Of a stretch of 7,975 nucleotides of DNA, positions 1 through 5,965 are shown piece after piece. The stretch spans positions 1-7,975 of the forward strand of contig JAGQQQ010000160.1 of NCBI GenBank assembly GCA_020426125.1. The letters run 5' to 3'. The stretch comes from Planctomycetaceae bacterium. GTDB taxonomy: Bacteria; Planctomycetota; Planctomycetia; Planctomycetales; Planctomycetaceae. The notes under the pieces are model-generated. The model had not been told where the DNA came from and ran no database searches. It worked only from the letters and a program-made list of their open reading frames with translations. Numbering within the stretch: position 1 is the stretch's first letter; the number at the start of each line of letters is the position of its first letter. Position numbers and translations under genes: made by a program.

Positions 1-1703
1 TCGCTGGTGTTGATCATCTGGATGTTGACTCCGGCATCGCCCAGAGCGCGGAACATTCGTTCGCCGACGCCTGTGTGTGTTCTCAGGCCAATGCCGGCGA
101 CGCTCAATTTGGCGATCTGCTCTTCATGGCTCAGCGTGGCCCCGTCCCATGTTTGCAGGAACGATTCAAGCAGATTCAAGCAATCGGTGAGTTGTGTCCG
201 AGGTACGGTGAACGACACTGACGCTTGGCCATCGTTGCTGACGTTCTGGACAATCATGTCGACCATCACCTGGCCGTTCGCGACGGCGCTGAACAGTTTT
301 GTACAGGAGCCGGGAACATCCGGAATGTTGTGAACGGTCACACGGGACTGCGTTTCGTCGAGCAGGACCTCGCTGACGACGATGTCCTCCATGCTTCCTA
401 ACCTGCTGACGACATCCGCCAGTAGTTGCTCATTGTCGATGGCCGCCGCCTTGCCCGTCGCCGGGGCCAGGGCACCGATCTCGGGAACACTGTTTGATTC
501 TGCTTCCAGATGGAATCCCTGGTGGACAGCATTCAGCGCTTCATCACAGCGAGCGCGATCGACGAGCACGGAGATTTTGATCTCGCTGGTCGTAATCATC
601 TCCAGATTGATTCCCAGATCGGAGAGAATCTTGAACATATGAGCCGCGACACCGGAATGGTTCTGCATTCCCGAACCGACAGCCGACACCTTAGACACAT
701 GAGTTCCGCTGCGGACGAACCCCGCTCCTAATTGTTTCACCGCTTCGTCCGCTGCCGTCAGTGTTTCCGCGAGGTCCCCCTCGGGAACCGTGAACGAGAC
801 TTCCGCGCGGCCATCCTGGGCGACGTTCTGGACGACCATATCGATGGGAATCTTTCGCGCCGACATGCACGCGAAGATCGTCTTCATCACACCAGGAACA
901 TCGGGTAGGTCGCCCATCGTGACCCGAGCTTCGTTTCGGGCTAGGGCAAGCCCCGTCACAAGTCGGGGTTCCGACTGGGCGCAGATCAACGTGCCCAGGT
1001 CATCACGGAATGAGGGCCGCACTCGCAATGGCACCCGAAACTTCTTCGCGAACTCGATCGACCGGGAATGCATCACTCCCGCCCCGAGACTGGCAAGTTC
1101 GAGCATCTCGTCGTAAGAAATCTCACTCACCTTGCGGGCATCTCCGACACTGCGCGGGTCGGTGGTGAAGACCCCTTCGACGTCAGTATAAATCTGGCAC
1201 TCGGCAGCCTGGAGCGCCGCGGCGAGGGCTGTGGCGGTGGTATCGCTCCCCCCACGGCCGAGAGTGGTAATGTTGCCGCCGTCGTCAATCCCCTGGAATC
1301 CGCAAGCAACAACGATTTCTCCATTGTTCAGATGGCGAAGGATCCGCTCGGTCGAAATCGATTGAATCCGAGCCTTAGAAAAGGAGGAATCCGTGACAAT
1401 TCCGATCTGTCCACCTGTCAGGCTGACGGCTTTCTCCCCCAGCGAGTGAATTGCCATCGCCACCAGGGAGACGGACTCCTGTTCTCCTGTCGAGAGGAGC
1501 ATGTCCACCTCACGCGCCGCCGGCTTGTCCGACATTTCCGCGGCGAGTTGGACGAGTTCGTCGGTCTTCTTTCCACGTGCGGAAACGACCATCACGACTT
1601 GGTGGCCATTCTTCTTCGCCGCGACGGCACGCTTTGCCGCTGCTCGAATCTTGTCCGCGTTGGCGACACTCGTTCCGCCAAATTTCTGCACGATGATGGA
1701 CAT
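1..1703 (-). CDS. lysC: Aspartate kinase with four ACT domains (3' end outside window)
   Basis: Aspartate kinase phosphorylates L-aspartate with ATP, the first step towards lysine, threonine, methionine and diaminopimelate. I translated the minus strand by hand: 567 codons are open from the ATG at 1703-1701 to the left edge. The kinase domain covers about residues 1-240, with KFGGTSV at 7-13, STGEQES near 72-78, GRGGSDTT near 150 and TDVEGVFTTDPR near 172. Two ACT pairs follow. The first runs from about 247 to 402 (RVTMGDLPDVPG, then SGMQNHSGVAAHMF and MITTSEIKISV). The second runs from about 437 to the edge (RVTVHNIPDVPG, then GLRTHTGVGERMF and MINTSE). Ordinary bacterial enzymes have about 400-450 residues and one pair, so this is the long form, also known in cyanobacteria. 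The start fits the family, with KFGGTS at residue 7, but Shine-Dalgarno complementarity is weak. ACT domains normally bind lysine or threonine for feedback inhibition; which effector acts here is not visible. About 20-30 residues are probably missing. Confidence 0.95.
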   Translation of the reverse strand, partial: MSIIVQKFGGTSVANADKIRAAAKRAVAAKKNGHQVVMVVSARGKKTDELVQLAAEMSDKPAAREVDMLLSTGEQESVSLVAMAIHSLGEKAVSLTGGQIGIVTDSSFSKARIQSISTERILRHLNNGEIVVACGFQGIDDGGNITTLGRGGSDTTATALAAALQAAECQIYTDVEGVFTTDPRSVGDARKVSEISYDEMLELASLGAGVMHSRSIEFAKKFRVPLRVRPSFRDDLGTLICAQSEPRLVTGLALARNEARVTMGDLPDVPGVMKTIFACMSARKIPIDMVVQNVAQDGRAEVSFTVPEGDLAETLTAADEAVKQLGAGFVRSGTHVSKVSAVGSGMQNHSGVAAHMFKILSDLGINLEMITTSEIKISVLVDRARCDEALNAVHQGFHLEAESNSVPEIGALAPATGKAAAIDNEQLLADVVSRLGSMEDIVVSEVLLDETQSRVTVHNIPDVPGSCTKLFSAVANGQVMVDMIVQNVSNDGQASVSFTVPRTQLTDCLNLLESFLQTWDGATLSHEEQIAKLSVAGIGLRTHTGVGERMFRALGDAGVNIQMINTS

Positions 1704-1718
1704 CTCGCGTTTCCGATC

Positions 1719-1735
1719 GACGGTCGGACACCGTC
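1719..1735 (-). promoter_or_regulatory. Short hairpin just upstream of lysC
   Basis: GACGGT at 1719-1724 pairs with ACCGTC at 1730-1735 around a 5-base loop, a perfect 6-bp stem. It ends 15 bases before the lysC ATG on the minus strand, next to where the ribosome would bind, so it could hinder initiation. A stem this short can occur by chance, and no known regulator site was recognised. Confidence 0.25.
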
Positions 1736-2123
1736 TCATGAAGTCGTCATTCCGGGCTGATTGAGAGGCGAACGACCCGATCCCATTCGTCGACTCGCCG
1801 AAAGGTCGAGAAGAATAACAAAGTGGCACGGCCAAAATCGAATGACCAGTGAGAACACCCTTTCTTGGGAAAATGGGCCAAACAGCGAACCAGGGTCGGG
1901 ATTCCTCAGTATGCCCATTTGGGGTTCTTGTTGGAAATCAGGCTCACAAAGGCTCGCTGTTCCCTCGGGGTTTCCTTGACACCATTTCCGAAACCGATTC
2001 CCCATCGACAAACCGACTGCTCTCGAAACGCCAAAACGGAGAAAGGGATCCGCTGTCGAGGAGCAAAAATCACGAAAAAGTTGTCCGATGATCGGGCCAC
2101 GGCACCGCACGTTGGTGGAATGG

Positions 2124-2138
2124 GATTCGTGGCGAATC
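2124..2138 (-). terminator. Possible hairpin terminator after cysE
   Basis: GATTCG at 2124-2129 and CGAATC at 2133-2138 form a perfect 6-bp stem with a 3-base loop, starting 12 bases past the cysE stop codon on the minus strand. The position suits transcript termination or 3'-end protection. No T-run follows on the minus strand, so it is not a classical intrinsic terminator. Confidence 0.3.
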
Positions 2139-2150
2139 AAGACCAGTCGA

Positions 2151-3086
2151 TCAAGAGGCATCTCTGAGCCGCAACGACGGGGTTTCAATCGTCACCACGG
2201 TGTTGGCGGGGACGCTTTTCGTCAACCAGACGCTGGCCCCAATCACCGAACCGCGACCGATGACGGTTTGGCCGCCGAGAATGGTGGCGTTCGCGTAGAT
2301 CACAACCCCATCTTCGATCGTTGGATGCCGTTTGGTTCCCCGAACGAGGTTTCCGTCGCCATCTTTCGGAAAGGAGAGCGCCCCGAGCGTTACCCCTTGA
2401 TAGACCTTGACGCCGCGCCCAATTTCGCAGGTTTCTCCAATCACGACGCCGGTGCCGTGATCGATGAAAAACGATTCGCCGATTCTCGCCCCGGGATGGA
2501 TGTCGATCCCGGTTTTACTGTGAGAGTATTCGGCCATCATTCGGGGAATGAGAGGAATCTTTTGGAGGTAGAGTTGATGGGCGATCCGGTGGACCGTCAT
2601 CGCTTCAAGTCCGGGATAGCAGAAAATGATCTCGTCCAGACCGCTGGCCGCGGGATCGCCGTCGAATCCGGCTTGAACATCGGAGGCAAGTGCGACTCGA
2701 AGGGAGGGGATCGATTCGAGGAACTTCACGGCCTCCCGTTGGCCCTGAGCTTCAAAATCGATCCGTTTTTGCTCATCACAGGAGTTTTCGTGAGTCCGGT
2801 CAAACTCATAACGCAATGCCCTGGCAAACTGCTGCGTGAGCTTGTCGTGTAGGCCATCGATCAAATCTCCCACGTAATAGCGAACATTGCCCATGTGGAG
2901 ATTTTGCCGACGGCGATAGCCTGGGTACAAAATTTCTTTGAGCTCTTCGACGATCTCGACGACCGCGGAATTACTGGGAAGCGGGCAATGTCCCAAGTGA
3001 TTGATCGTGCCGATATCGTGGTAGCTGTCCACAATCCGATCAGTGAGAGAGCTGAGCTGTTCCTTCATCCGGAAATCTGTGGCCAT
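2151..3086 (-). CDS. cysE: Serine O-acetyltransferase, EpsC-like
   Basis: This cytoplasmic enzyme transfers acetyl from acetyl-CoA to L-serine, giving O-acetylserine for cysteine synthesis. The product has 311 residues. An alpha-helical N-terminal region of roughly 190 residues contains YPGLEAMTVHRIAHQLY and ends at PRMMAEYSHSKTGIDIHPGA. A left-handed beta-helix follows, with hexapeptide repeats that include the family signature ARIGESFFIDHGTGVVIGET. Within it, the first His of HPGA and the DHGTG His match the catalytic positions. Next come KVYQGVTLGALSF, then RHPTIEDGVVIYANATILGG and GASVWLTKSVPA. The start at 3086 is supported by GAGGA six bases upstream; an internal Met at residue 7 is less likely. 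The tail is short and ends in Ser, not the C-terminal Ile used in many CysE proteins to dock cysteine synthase. The gene stands alone, divergent from the oxidoreductase at 4052. Confidence 0.95.
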   Translation of the reverse strand: MATDFRMKEQLSSLTDRIVDSYHDIGTINHLGHCPLPSNSAVVEIVEELKEILYPGYRRRQNLHMGNVRYYVGDLIDGLHDKLTQQFARALRYEFDRTHENSCDEQKRIDFEAQGQREAVKFLESIPSLRVALASDVQAGFDGDPAASGLDEIIFCYPGLEAMTVHRIAHQLYLQKIPLIPRMMAEYSHSKTGIDIHPGARIGESFFIDHGTGVVIGETCEIGRGVKVYQGVTLGALSFPKDGDGNLVRGTKRHPTIEDGVVIYANATILGGQTVIGRGSVIGASVWLTKSVPANTVVTIETPSLRLRDAS

Positions 3087-3092
3087 AACGAG

Positions 3093-3097
3093 TCCTC
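3093..3097 (-). promoter_or_regulatory. Ribosome-binding site of cysE
   Basis: GAGGA on the minus strand lies six bases before the ATG at 3086-3084. It decides the start in favour of this Met over the in-frame Met six codons later. Confidence 0.75.
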
Positions 3098-3129
3098 GCA
3101 GAGGAAATCAGGACGGAGATGGGAAGAAT

Positions 3130-3179
3130 GGTGTCGAGCAGGCGTTCCGCCGACCGGCCTCAAGCCGGCGCGTGACACC
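3130..3179 (-). promoter_or_regulatory. Possible structured leader of cysE (three-way junction)
   Basis: An outer stem, GGTGTC (3130-3135) with GACACC (3174-3179), encloses two hairpins. One is GGCG-ttc-CGCC at 3141-3151. The other is CCGGC-ctcaa-GCCGG at 3154-3168. In the cysE transcript this 50-base element would sit 43-92 bases before the start codon, if transcription begins upstream of it. It resembles no riboswitch class I know. It could also be a repeated intergenic palindrome or chance pairing in GC-rich DNA. Confidence 0.3.
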
Positions 3180-3721
3180 CGCAGCCATCCGTCAGCTGCC
3201 ACAGCCTACGTCGACTTCGAATGGAATATCGAGTGGAGTGGATCATTCCTACGTTTCCCTGCCGACTACGGGGCTCACCGATTCCGAACAAGAAGATCGG
3301 GAACCACAAACCGTCATTCTACGGTCACTTTGCGCTGGCGTCCAACTTTTCGTCAGAATCCTCGCACGTGGCATCGACTGGCAATTCCCGCCGGCTCAAC
3401 AAATAACGGGGCACCGGACATGTGAATCCCAAACAGACCCCTCATGCTGCCGCAAAATCGGCATTGTCGACTTGAATTCACATCGTTCGGCTGACGTTTT
3501 TCAGCGATTTCGATAACCGCTCGATCCGCACGAATTTTAGGGATGACCGATGAATCGGCGTCTCGATTTCGCGATGAGTGGGTAGCTGATCGTGGGGAGG
3601 AAAAACAGATGGGAGCGGACGTTTCGCAACGACGCAGTTCCCTTTCCTTCACGCGGCCTGGTCGCCGCAACCAAAAAGAAGATCCCATTGATGCGGCGAG
3701 TGGACAGTCGCCGGGGGTCAG

Positions 3722-3766
3722 GGAGAGGGGAAGTCCACAGTTGACGCACCACCTTCCCCTAACTCC
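3722..3766. other. Bulged 12-bp inverted repeat in the intergenic region
   Basis: AGGGGAAG at 3726-3733 pairs with CTTCCCCT at 3753-3760 across a 19-base loop. The stem continues as GGAG (3722-3725) with CTCC (3763-3766) past a 2-base AA bulge. That makes 12 base pairs, strong for this window. Neither strand carries a T-run after it, so it is more likely a structured RNA element, a decayed repeat unit or a protein site than an intrinsic terminator. Confidence 0.4.
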
Positions 3767-4039
3767 TAATTCCTTCGCTGAAAACATGATACGCTGGCAA
3801 CGCAAAGCATGCGCGCCGGGTGCGCGGAAGTCACAGAGTGAGACTCTAACAAGCACCCACGATTGGCTTTCTGGATGACGATCCCACTTCAAGGAGTTTG
3901 GCCTATCCGAGAACATGACAATGATTTCCAGGTCGCTCATTCGCTGAAAAAGGTGGACATTGGCTGAACGTTTGCCACGGATCGTTACAATCTCTTGGGT
4001 CCCGGTCGGCAGGCCGCTTGCTCGTCGGCCCTTCAATTC

Positions 4040-4044
4040 AAAGG
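4040..4044 (+). promoter_or_regulatory. Ribosome-binding site of the oxidoreductase
   Basis: AAAGG lies seven bases before the ATG at 4052-4054. It favours this start over an in-frame ATG at 3995, which would add 19 residues unlike the family. Confidence 0.55.
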
Positions 4045-4051
4045 CGTTTCC

Positions 4052-4756
4052 ATGTTTGTGCATGACGATCCGAAATACCAGGAGGGCGATCCTCCTGGTC
4101 CCCAGGGTGTGGAAGATGATGTCATCATCAGCCCGGATACGAATCGTGAGAACCGGATTCCCCCGGGTCAGCACCGGACGAAGAAATGGCCCGTGCTCCA
4201 CTATTCGCATGTTCCCTCCATCGACCTCACGAAGTGGCGGCTGGAAATCGGGGGACTCGTCGAGCATCCGCTGATCGTGAATCTGGACGAGTTTCGGCAA
4301 CTGCCACGAGTGAAGGTCTTTGCCGATTTTCATTGCGTCACACAATGGTCCCGACTCGGAAACCTGTGGGAAGGAGTCTCCGTTTTGGAAGTCATGAAGC
4401 AGGTGGGAGTCCTGCCGAATGCAAAGTTCGTGATCGCAACCGGGTATGATTCAGGATGGACAACGAATCTTCCCTTAGAGGATTTCGCCGTCGAGGACGC
4501 GCTGATCACGGATCTCCACGACGGAGTCCCCATTGACGCCGACCATGGGGGTCCCGTCCGGCTGATGGTTCCTCGGTTGTACGCCTGGAAAAGTGCGAAA
4601 TGGCTGAGGAAGATCGAATTCGTGGAGGAAAATCATCCCGGTTATTGGGAACAAAACGGTTACCATATGCACGGCGATCCCTGGGTCGTGAATGACCGAA
4701 ATCCGACTGGCGAACGGTTTCGAGATGACGCAGAATGGCTTGCGAAACATGGCTAA
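4052..4756 (+). CDS. Sulfite-oxidase-like molybdopterin oxidoreductase, cytoplasmic
   Basis: A 234-residue protein that is essentially a single molybdopterin-binding domain of the sulfite oxidase superfamily (Oxidored_molyb type). Visible motifs are RIPPGQHRTKKWPVLHY at 35-51, DFHCVTQWSRLGNLWEGV at 92-109, DADHGGPVRLMVPRLYAWKS at 162-181 followed by KWLRKIEF, and HPGYWEQNGYHMHGDPW at 195-211. Cys95 in HCVT is the expected molybdenum ligand. The C-terminal GYWE..GYH..GDPW block is typical of short bacterial 'sulfite oxidase-like' proteins, which lack the heme and dimerisation domains of true sulfite oxidase. There is no Tat or Sec signal, so it should act in the cytoplasm. Physiological substrate and electron partner are unknown for this subgroup. 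The start at 4052 is chosen for its ribosome-binding site and family-like N-terminus. It appears monocistronic, ending before the hairpin at 4876-4902. Confidence 0.9.
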   Translation: MFVHDDPKYQEGDPPGPQGVEDDVIISPDTNRENRIPPGQHRTKKWPVLHYSHVPSIDLTKWRLEIGGLVEHPLIVNLDEFRQLPRVKVFADFHCVTQWSRLGNLWEGVSVLEVMKQVGVLPNAKFVIATGYDSGWTTNLPLEDFAVEDALITDLHDGVPIDADHGGPVRLMVPRLYAWKSAKWLRKIEFVEENHPGYWEQNGYHMHGDPWVVNDRNPTGERFRDDAEWLAKHG

Positions 4757-4778
4757 CGGACGCATCAGATCGGGTGGG

Positions 4779-4821
4779 TTCACAAGTTGTCGATCTTGAG
4801 GAGTTGGAGCTCTCCTGTGAA
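4779..4821. other. Imperfect inverted repeat after the oxidoreductase gene
   Basis: TTCACA at 4779-4784 is the inverse of TGTGAA at 4816-4821, with an inner GGAG (4800-4803) and CTCC (4812-4815) pair. The fold is asymmetric, with a 15-base bulge, and no T-run follows. It may be a weak 3'-end structure of the preceding transcript or chance. Confidence 0.2.
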
Positions 4822-4875
4822 AATGCCGTAGAATTGTCAGGACCGGCGGGTTCTCCGAGGTTTTTGAGGATGCGG

Positions 4876-4902
4876 CAGTGATCGAAAATCTTCACTGTTT
4901 TT
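4876..4902 (+). terminator. Terminator-like hairpin with T-run
   Basis: CAGTGA at 4876-4881 pairs with TCACTG at 4892-4897 around a 10-base loop and is followed directly by TTTTT at 4898-4902. This is the shape of an intrinsic terminator on the plus strand, 120 bases after the stop of the oxidoreductase gene and just before the next promoter. The stem is short and only half GC, so it may be weak. Confidence 0.45.
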
Positions 4903-4928
4903 CGTCCCCTCGGGTGTTCGAAACCAGA

Positions 4929-4934
4929 TATAAT
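4929..4934 (+). promoter_or_regulatory. TATAAT -10 box for the exported-protein gene
   Basis: A perfect TATAAT lies 86 bases before the ATG at 5020 and just after a terminator-like hairpin, a sensible place for a sigma-70-type promoter. No good -35 hexamer stands 16-18 bases upstream (the region reads CCCCTC) and there is no extended TG. The promoter may therefore be weak, activator-dependent, or read by an alternative sigma factor. Confidence 0.45.
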
Positions 4935-4943
4935 GTACGGCTC

Positions 4944-4971
4944 GTGCCGCGCGCCGGAGTGAGGGCGGCAC
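4944..4971 (+). promoter_or_regulatory. GC-rich stem-loop in the 5' leader
   Basis: GTGCCGC at 4944-4950 and GCGGCAC at 4965-4971 make a perfect 7-bp GC-rich stem with a 14-base loop. Transcription from the TATAAT at 4929 would start at about 4941, placing this hairpin at the very 5' end of the mRNA, where it could stabilise the transcript or act as an attenuator or protein site. Confidence 0.4.
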
Positions 4972-5005
4972 CCGTTTATCGGATCGGTAGCCATTTGTAA
5001 CGATC

Positions 5006-5010
5006 AGAGG
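5006..5010 (+). promoter_or_regulatory. Ribosome-binding site of the exported protein
   Basis: AGAGG lies nine bases before the ATG at 5020-5022. It supports that start over the in-frame TTG at 5011, which would sit directly against the AGAGG. Confidence 0.6.
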
Positions 5011-5019
5011 TTGGGTTCC

Positions 5020-5886
5020 ATGCGACTGCTGAAGACACGCGCGAAACGTCCTGTGAGATGGAATTCGGTTCGTCGGTCCTTTTGTACCGGACTCTTGGTG
5101 ACGGGGGCGTCACTGGCAGGTTTCTCGAATTCGGCGGACGCACAGGTTACACTCGGATTCGACCGAGTCGCCGAAGCCCGCGCTCTCAACACGGAGGTCG
5201 TCCGCCAGCCAGACCTTTGGATGATGGAATGCCAAATCAAACCGGTGAGGATGATTTGGGTGGACAAGAAAGACCCGGAGACTGGGGAAATTCAGAAGGA
5301 AGAGGTCTGGTACCTTGCCTGGCGGGCGATTCGGCGCCCCCTTTCTGGTCGAACTGAGGAGGACGCGGATCCCGTGAACGATCTGGACCCCCTTCCCGGT
5401 CCGCGCAAATTCGTCCCGCAATTCACGCTTATCACCTACGACAATCCCAATTCCGAAATTCCCACTCAGATTCTGCCAGACGAAATCATCCCTGAGGCTT
5501 TGAAGAAGATCCAGAAGATTGAACGAAAAGGGACGTATCTCAATTCCGTGGACGTCGTCCAGGATGTCCCGGATCCGACTGCGGCGGATGCGGAAACTCA
5601 AAAATGGATCTGGGGTGTCGCAACATGGCGGGGAGTCGATCCCGACACCGACTTCTTCAAGATTCTGATTAACGGTTGCACCAACGGCTACGAGGTCCGG
5701 ACCGCCGCCGATGGGAGTCGGCAAGTCTGGCGAAAAGTCGTCGAGTTGAAGTTTTACCGTCCCGGCGACCGCTTCGATCCCAATCTCAAGGAATTTCAAT
5801 ACGCCAGTGAGGCGCGCTGGGTCATGCAACCCGATTCGGGGAACCCAACGTCATCGGACGTCACGCTGGGACAAATCCAGCCTTGA
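5020..5886 (+). CDS. Exported protein of unknown function, planctomycete-type
   Basis: I do not recognise a named family, although it resembles conserved secreted proteins I associate with planctomycete genomes. The 288-residue product begins with a basic region, then VRRSFCTGLLVTGASLAG at about 17-34, and has a plausible signal peptidase I site after SADA at residue 41. The twin arginines at 18-19 followed by SF give a Tat-like look, but Sec export is equally possible; Cys22 is not in a lipobox. The mature part has no membrane segment and is rich in Trp and Tyr. It contains LWMMECQIKPVRMIWVD (66-82), EEVWYLAWRAIRRP (94-107), a proline- and acid-rich linker (110-130), KFVPQFTLITYDNP (130-143), WIWGVATWRGVDPDTDFFKI (196-215), INGCTNGYEV (217-226) and WRKVVELKFYRPGD (237-250). 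It is preceded by its own promoter-like box and leader hairpin and appears monocistronic. Confidence 0.85.
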   Translation: MRLLKTRAKRPVRWNSVRRSFCTGLLVTGASLAGFSNSADAQVTLGFDRVAEARALNTEVVRQPDLWMMECQIKPVRMIWVDKKDPETGEIQKEEVWYLAWRAIRRPLSGRTEEDADPVNDLDPLPGPRKFVPQFTLITYDNPNSEIPTQILPDEIIPEALKKIQKIERKGTYLNSVDVVQDVPDPTAADAETQKWIWGVATWRGVDPDTDFFKILINGCTNGYEVRTAADGSRQVWRKVVELKFYRPGDRFDPNLKEFQYASEARWVMQPDSGNPTSSDVTLGQIQP

Positions 5887-5913
5887 GCCTCATCCAGCCT
5901 GAGAGGCGGAATG

Positions 5914-5961
5914 CTGCCAAACTGTGACTTTTGCGCCCGTGAACTTGCTATCGTTTGGCAG
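5914..5961. terminator. Inverted repeat between convergent genes, possible bidirectional terminator
   Basis: CTGCCAAAC at 5914-5922 is the exact inverse complement of GTTTGGCAG at 5953-5961, separated by 30 bases. The 9-bp stem fills most of the 79-base gap between the convergent stop codons at 5886 and 5966. The position suggests a shared transcript end. The long loop and absence of clean T-runs are atypical. Confidence 0.4.
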
Positions 5962-5965
5962 GCGG

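Larger units (their letters stand above)
1704..2150. other. Intergenic gap between cysE and lysC, no gene seen
   Basis: These 447 bases lie downstream of cysE and upstream of lysC, both on the minus strand. Open frames of 60-150 codons cross it on both strands, but none has a recognisable motif or good start signals, and the longest runs into the cysE coding region. No lysine-riboswitch-like architecture or strong promoter pair was recognised by eye. Small inverted repeats are present at 1719-1735, 1871-1920 and 2124-2138. The lysC promoter is probably in here but I could not place it. Confidence 0.6.
3087..4051. other. Long divergent intergenic region, no convincing gene
   Basis: This 965-base stretch separates the divergent cysE and sulfite-oxidase-like genes and should hold both promoters. 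Several open frames cross it. The longest is a 330-codon minus-strand frame at 3353-4345, which runs into the opposite strand of the oxidoreductase gene. Another is a 111-codon plus-strand frame at 3543-3878. Both read as arginine-, serine- and proline-rich low-information sequence without family motifs or good ribosome-binding sites, so I do not call them. Stem-loops are seen at 3130-3179, 3722-3766 and 3835-3847. No tRNA or known RNA family was recognised. A TACAAT at 3986-3991 could be the -10 box for the gene at 4052, but no well-spaced -35 box accompanies it. Confidence 0.6.

Noticed and set aside
935..970. GC-rich palindromic-looking stretch considered as a repeat element
   Set aside because: It encodes the conserved start of the first ACT region of aspartate kinase (LVTGLALAR), so coding constraint explains it.
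1068..1760. 230-codon open frame on the plus strand
   Set aside because: It is the antisense shadow of the aspartate kinase gene, whose motifs are unambiguous.
1871..1920. 8-bp inverted repeat AAATGGGC / GCCCATTT with a 34-base loop
   Set aside because: A pair of this length and spacing is expected by chance about once in a gap of this size, and nothing links it to a function.
1736..2188. 150-codon minus-strand open frame between cysE and lysC
   Set aside because: It begins inside the cysE coding region in another frame and has no motif or start signal.
2088..2852. 254-codon open frame on the plus strand
   Set aside because: It lies opposite the cysE gene and shows no independent protein motif.
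3543..3878. 111-codon plus-strand open frame in the long gap, considered as a small gene
   Set aside because: No ribosome-binding site, charged and low-information sequence, and it reads through the stem-loop at 3722-3766; nothing supports translation.
3353..4345. 330-codon open frame on the minus strand with two CxxC-like spots
   Set aside because: It overlaps the well-supported oxidoreductase gene in antisense, has no family motif and no ribosome-binding site, and is rich in Arg and Ser in the manner of non-coding GC-rich DNA.
4910..4930. GTGTTCGAAACC, considered as a tRNA T-arm
   Set aside because: No matching acceptor, D-arm or anticodon arm surrounds it on either strand.
5110..5829. 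239-codon open frame on the minus strand
   Set aside because: It lies entirely inside the exported-protein gene in antisense; the plus-strand frame has a signal peptide, a ribosome-binding site and a promoter-like box.
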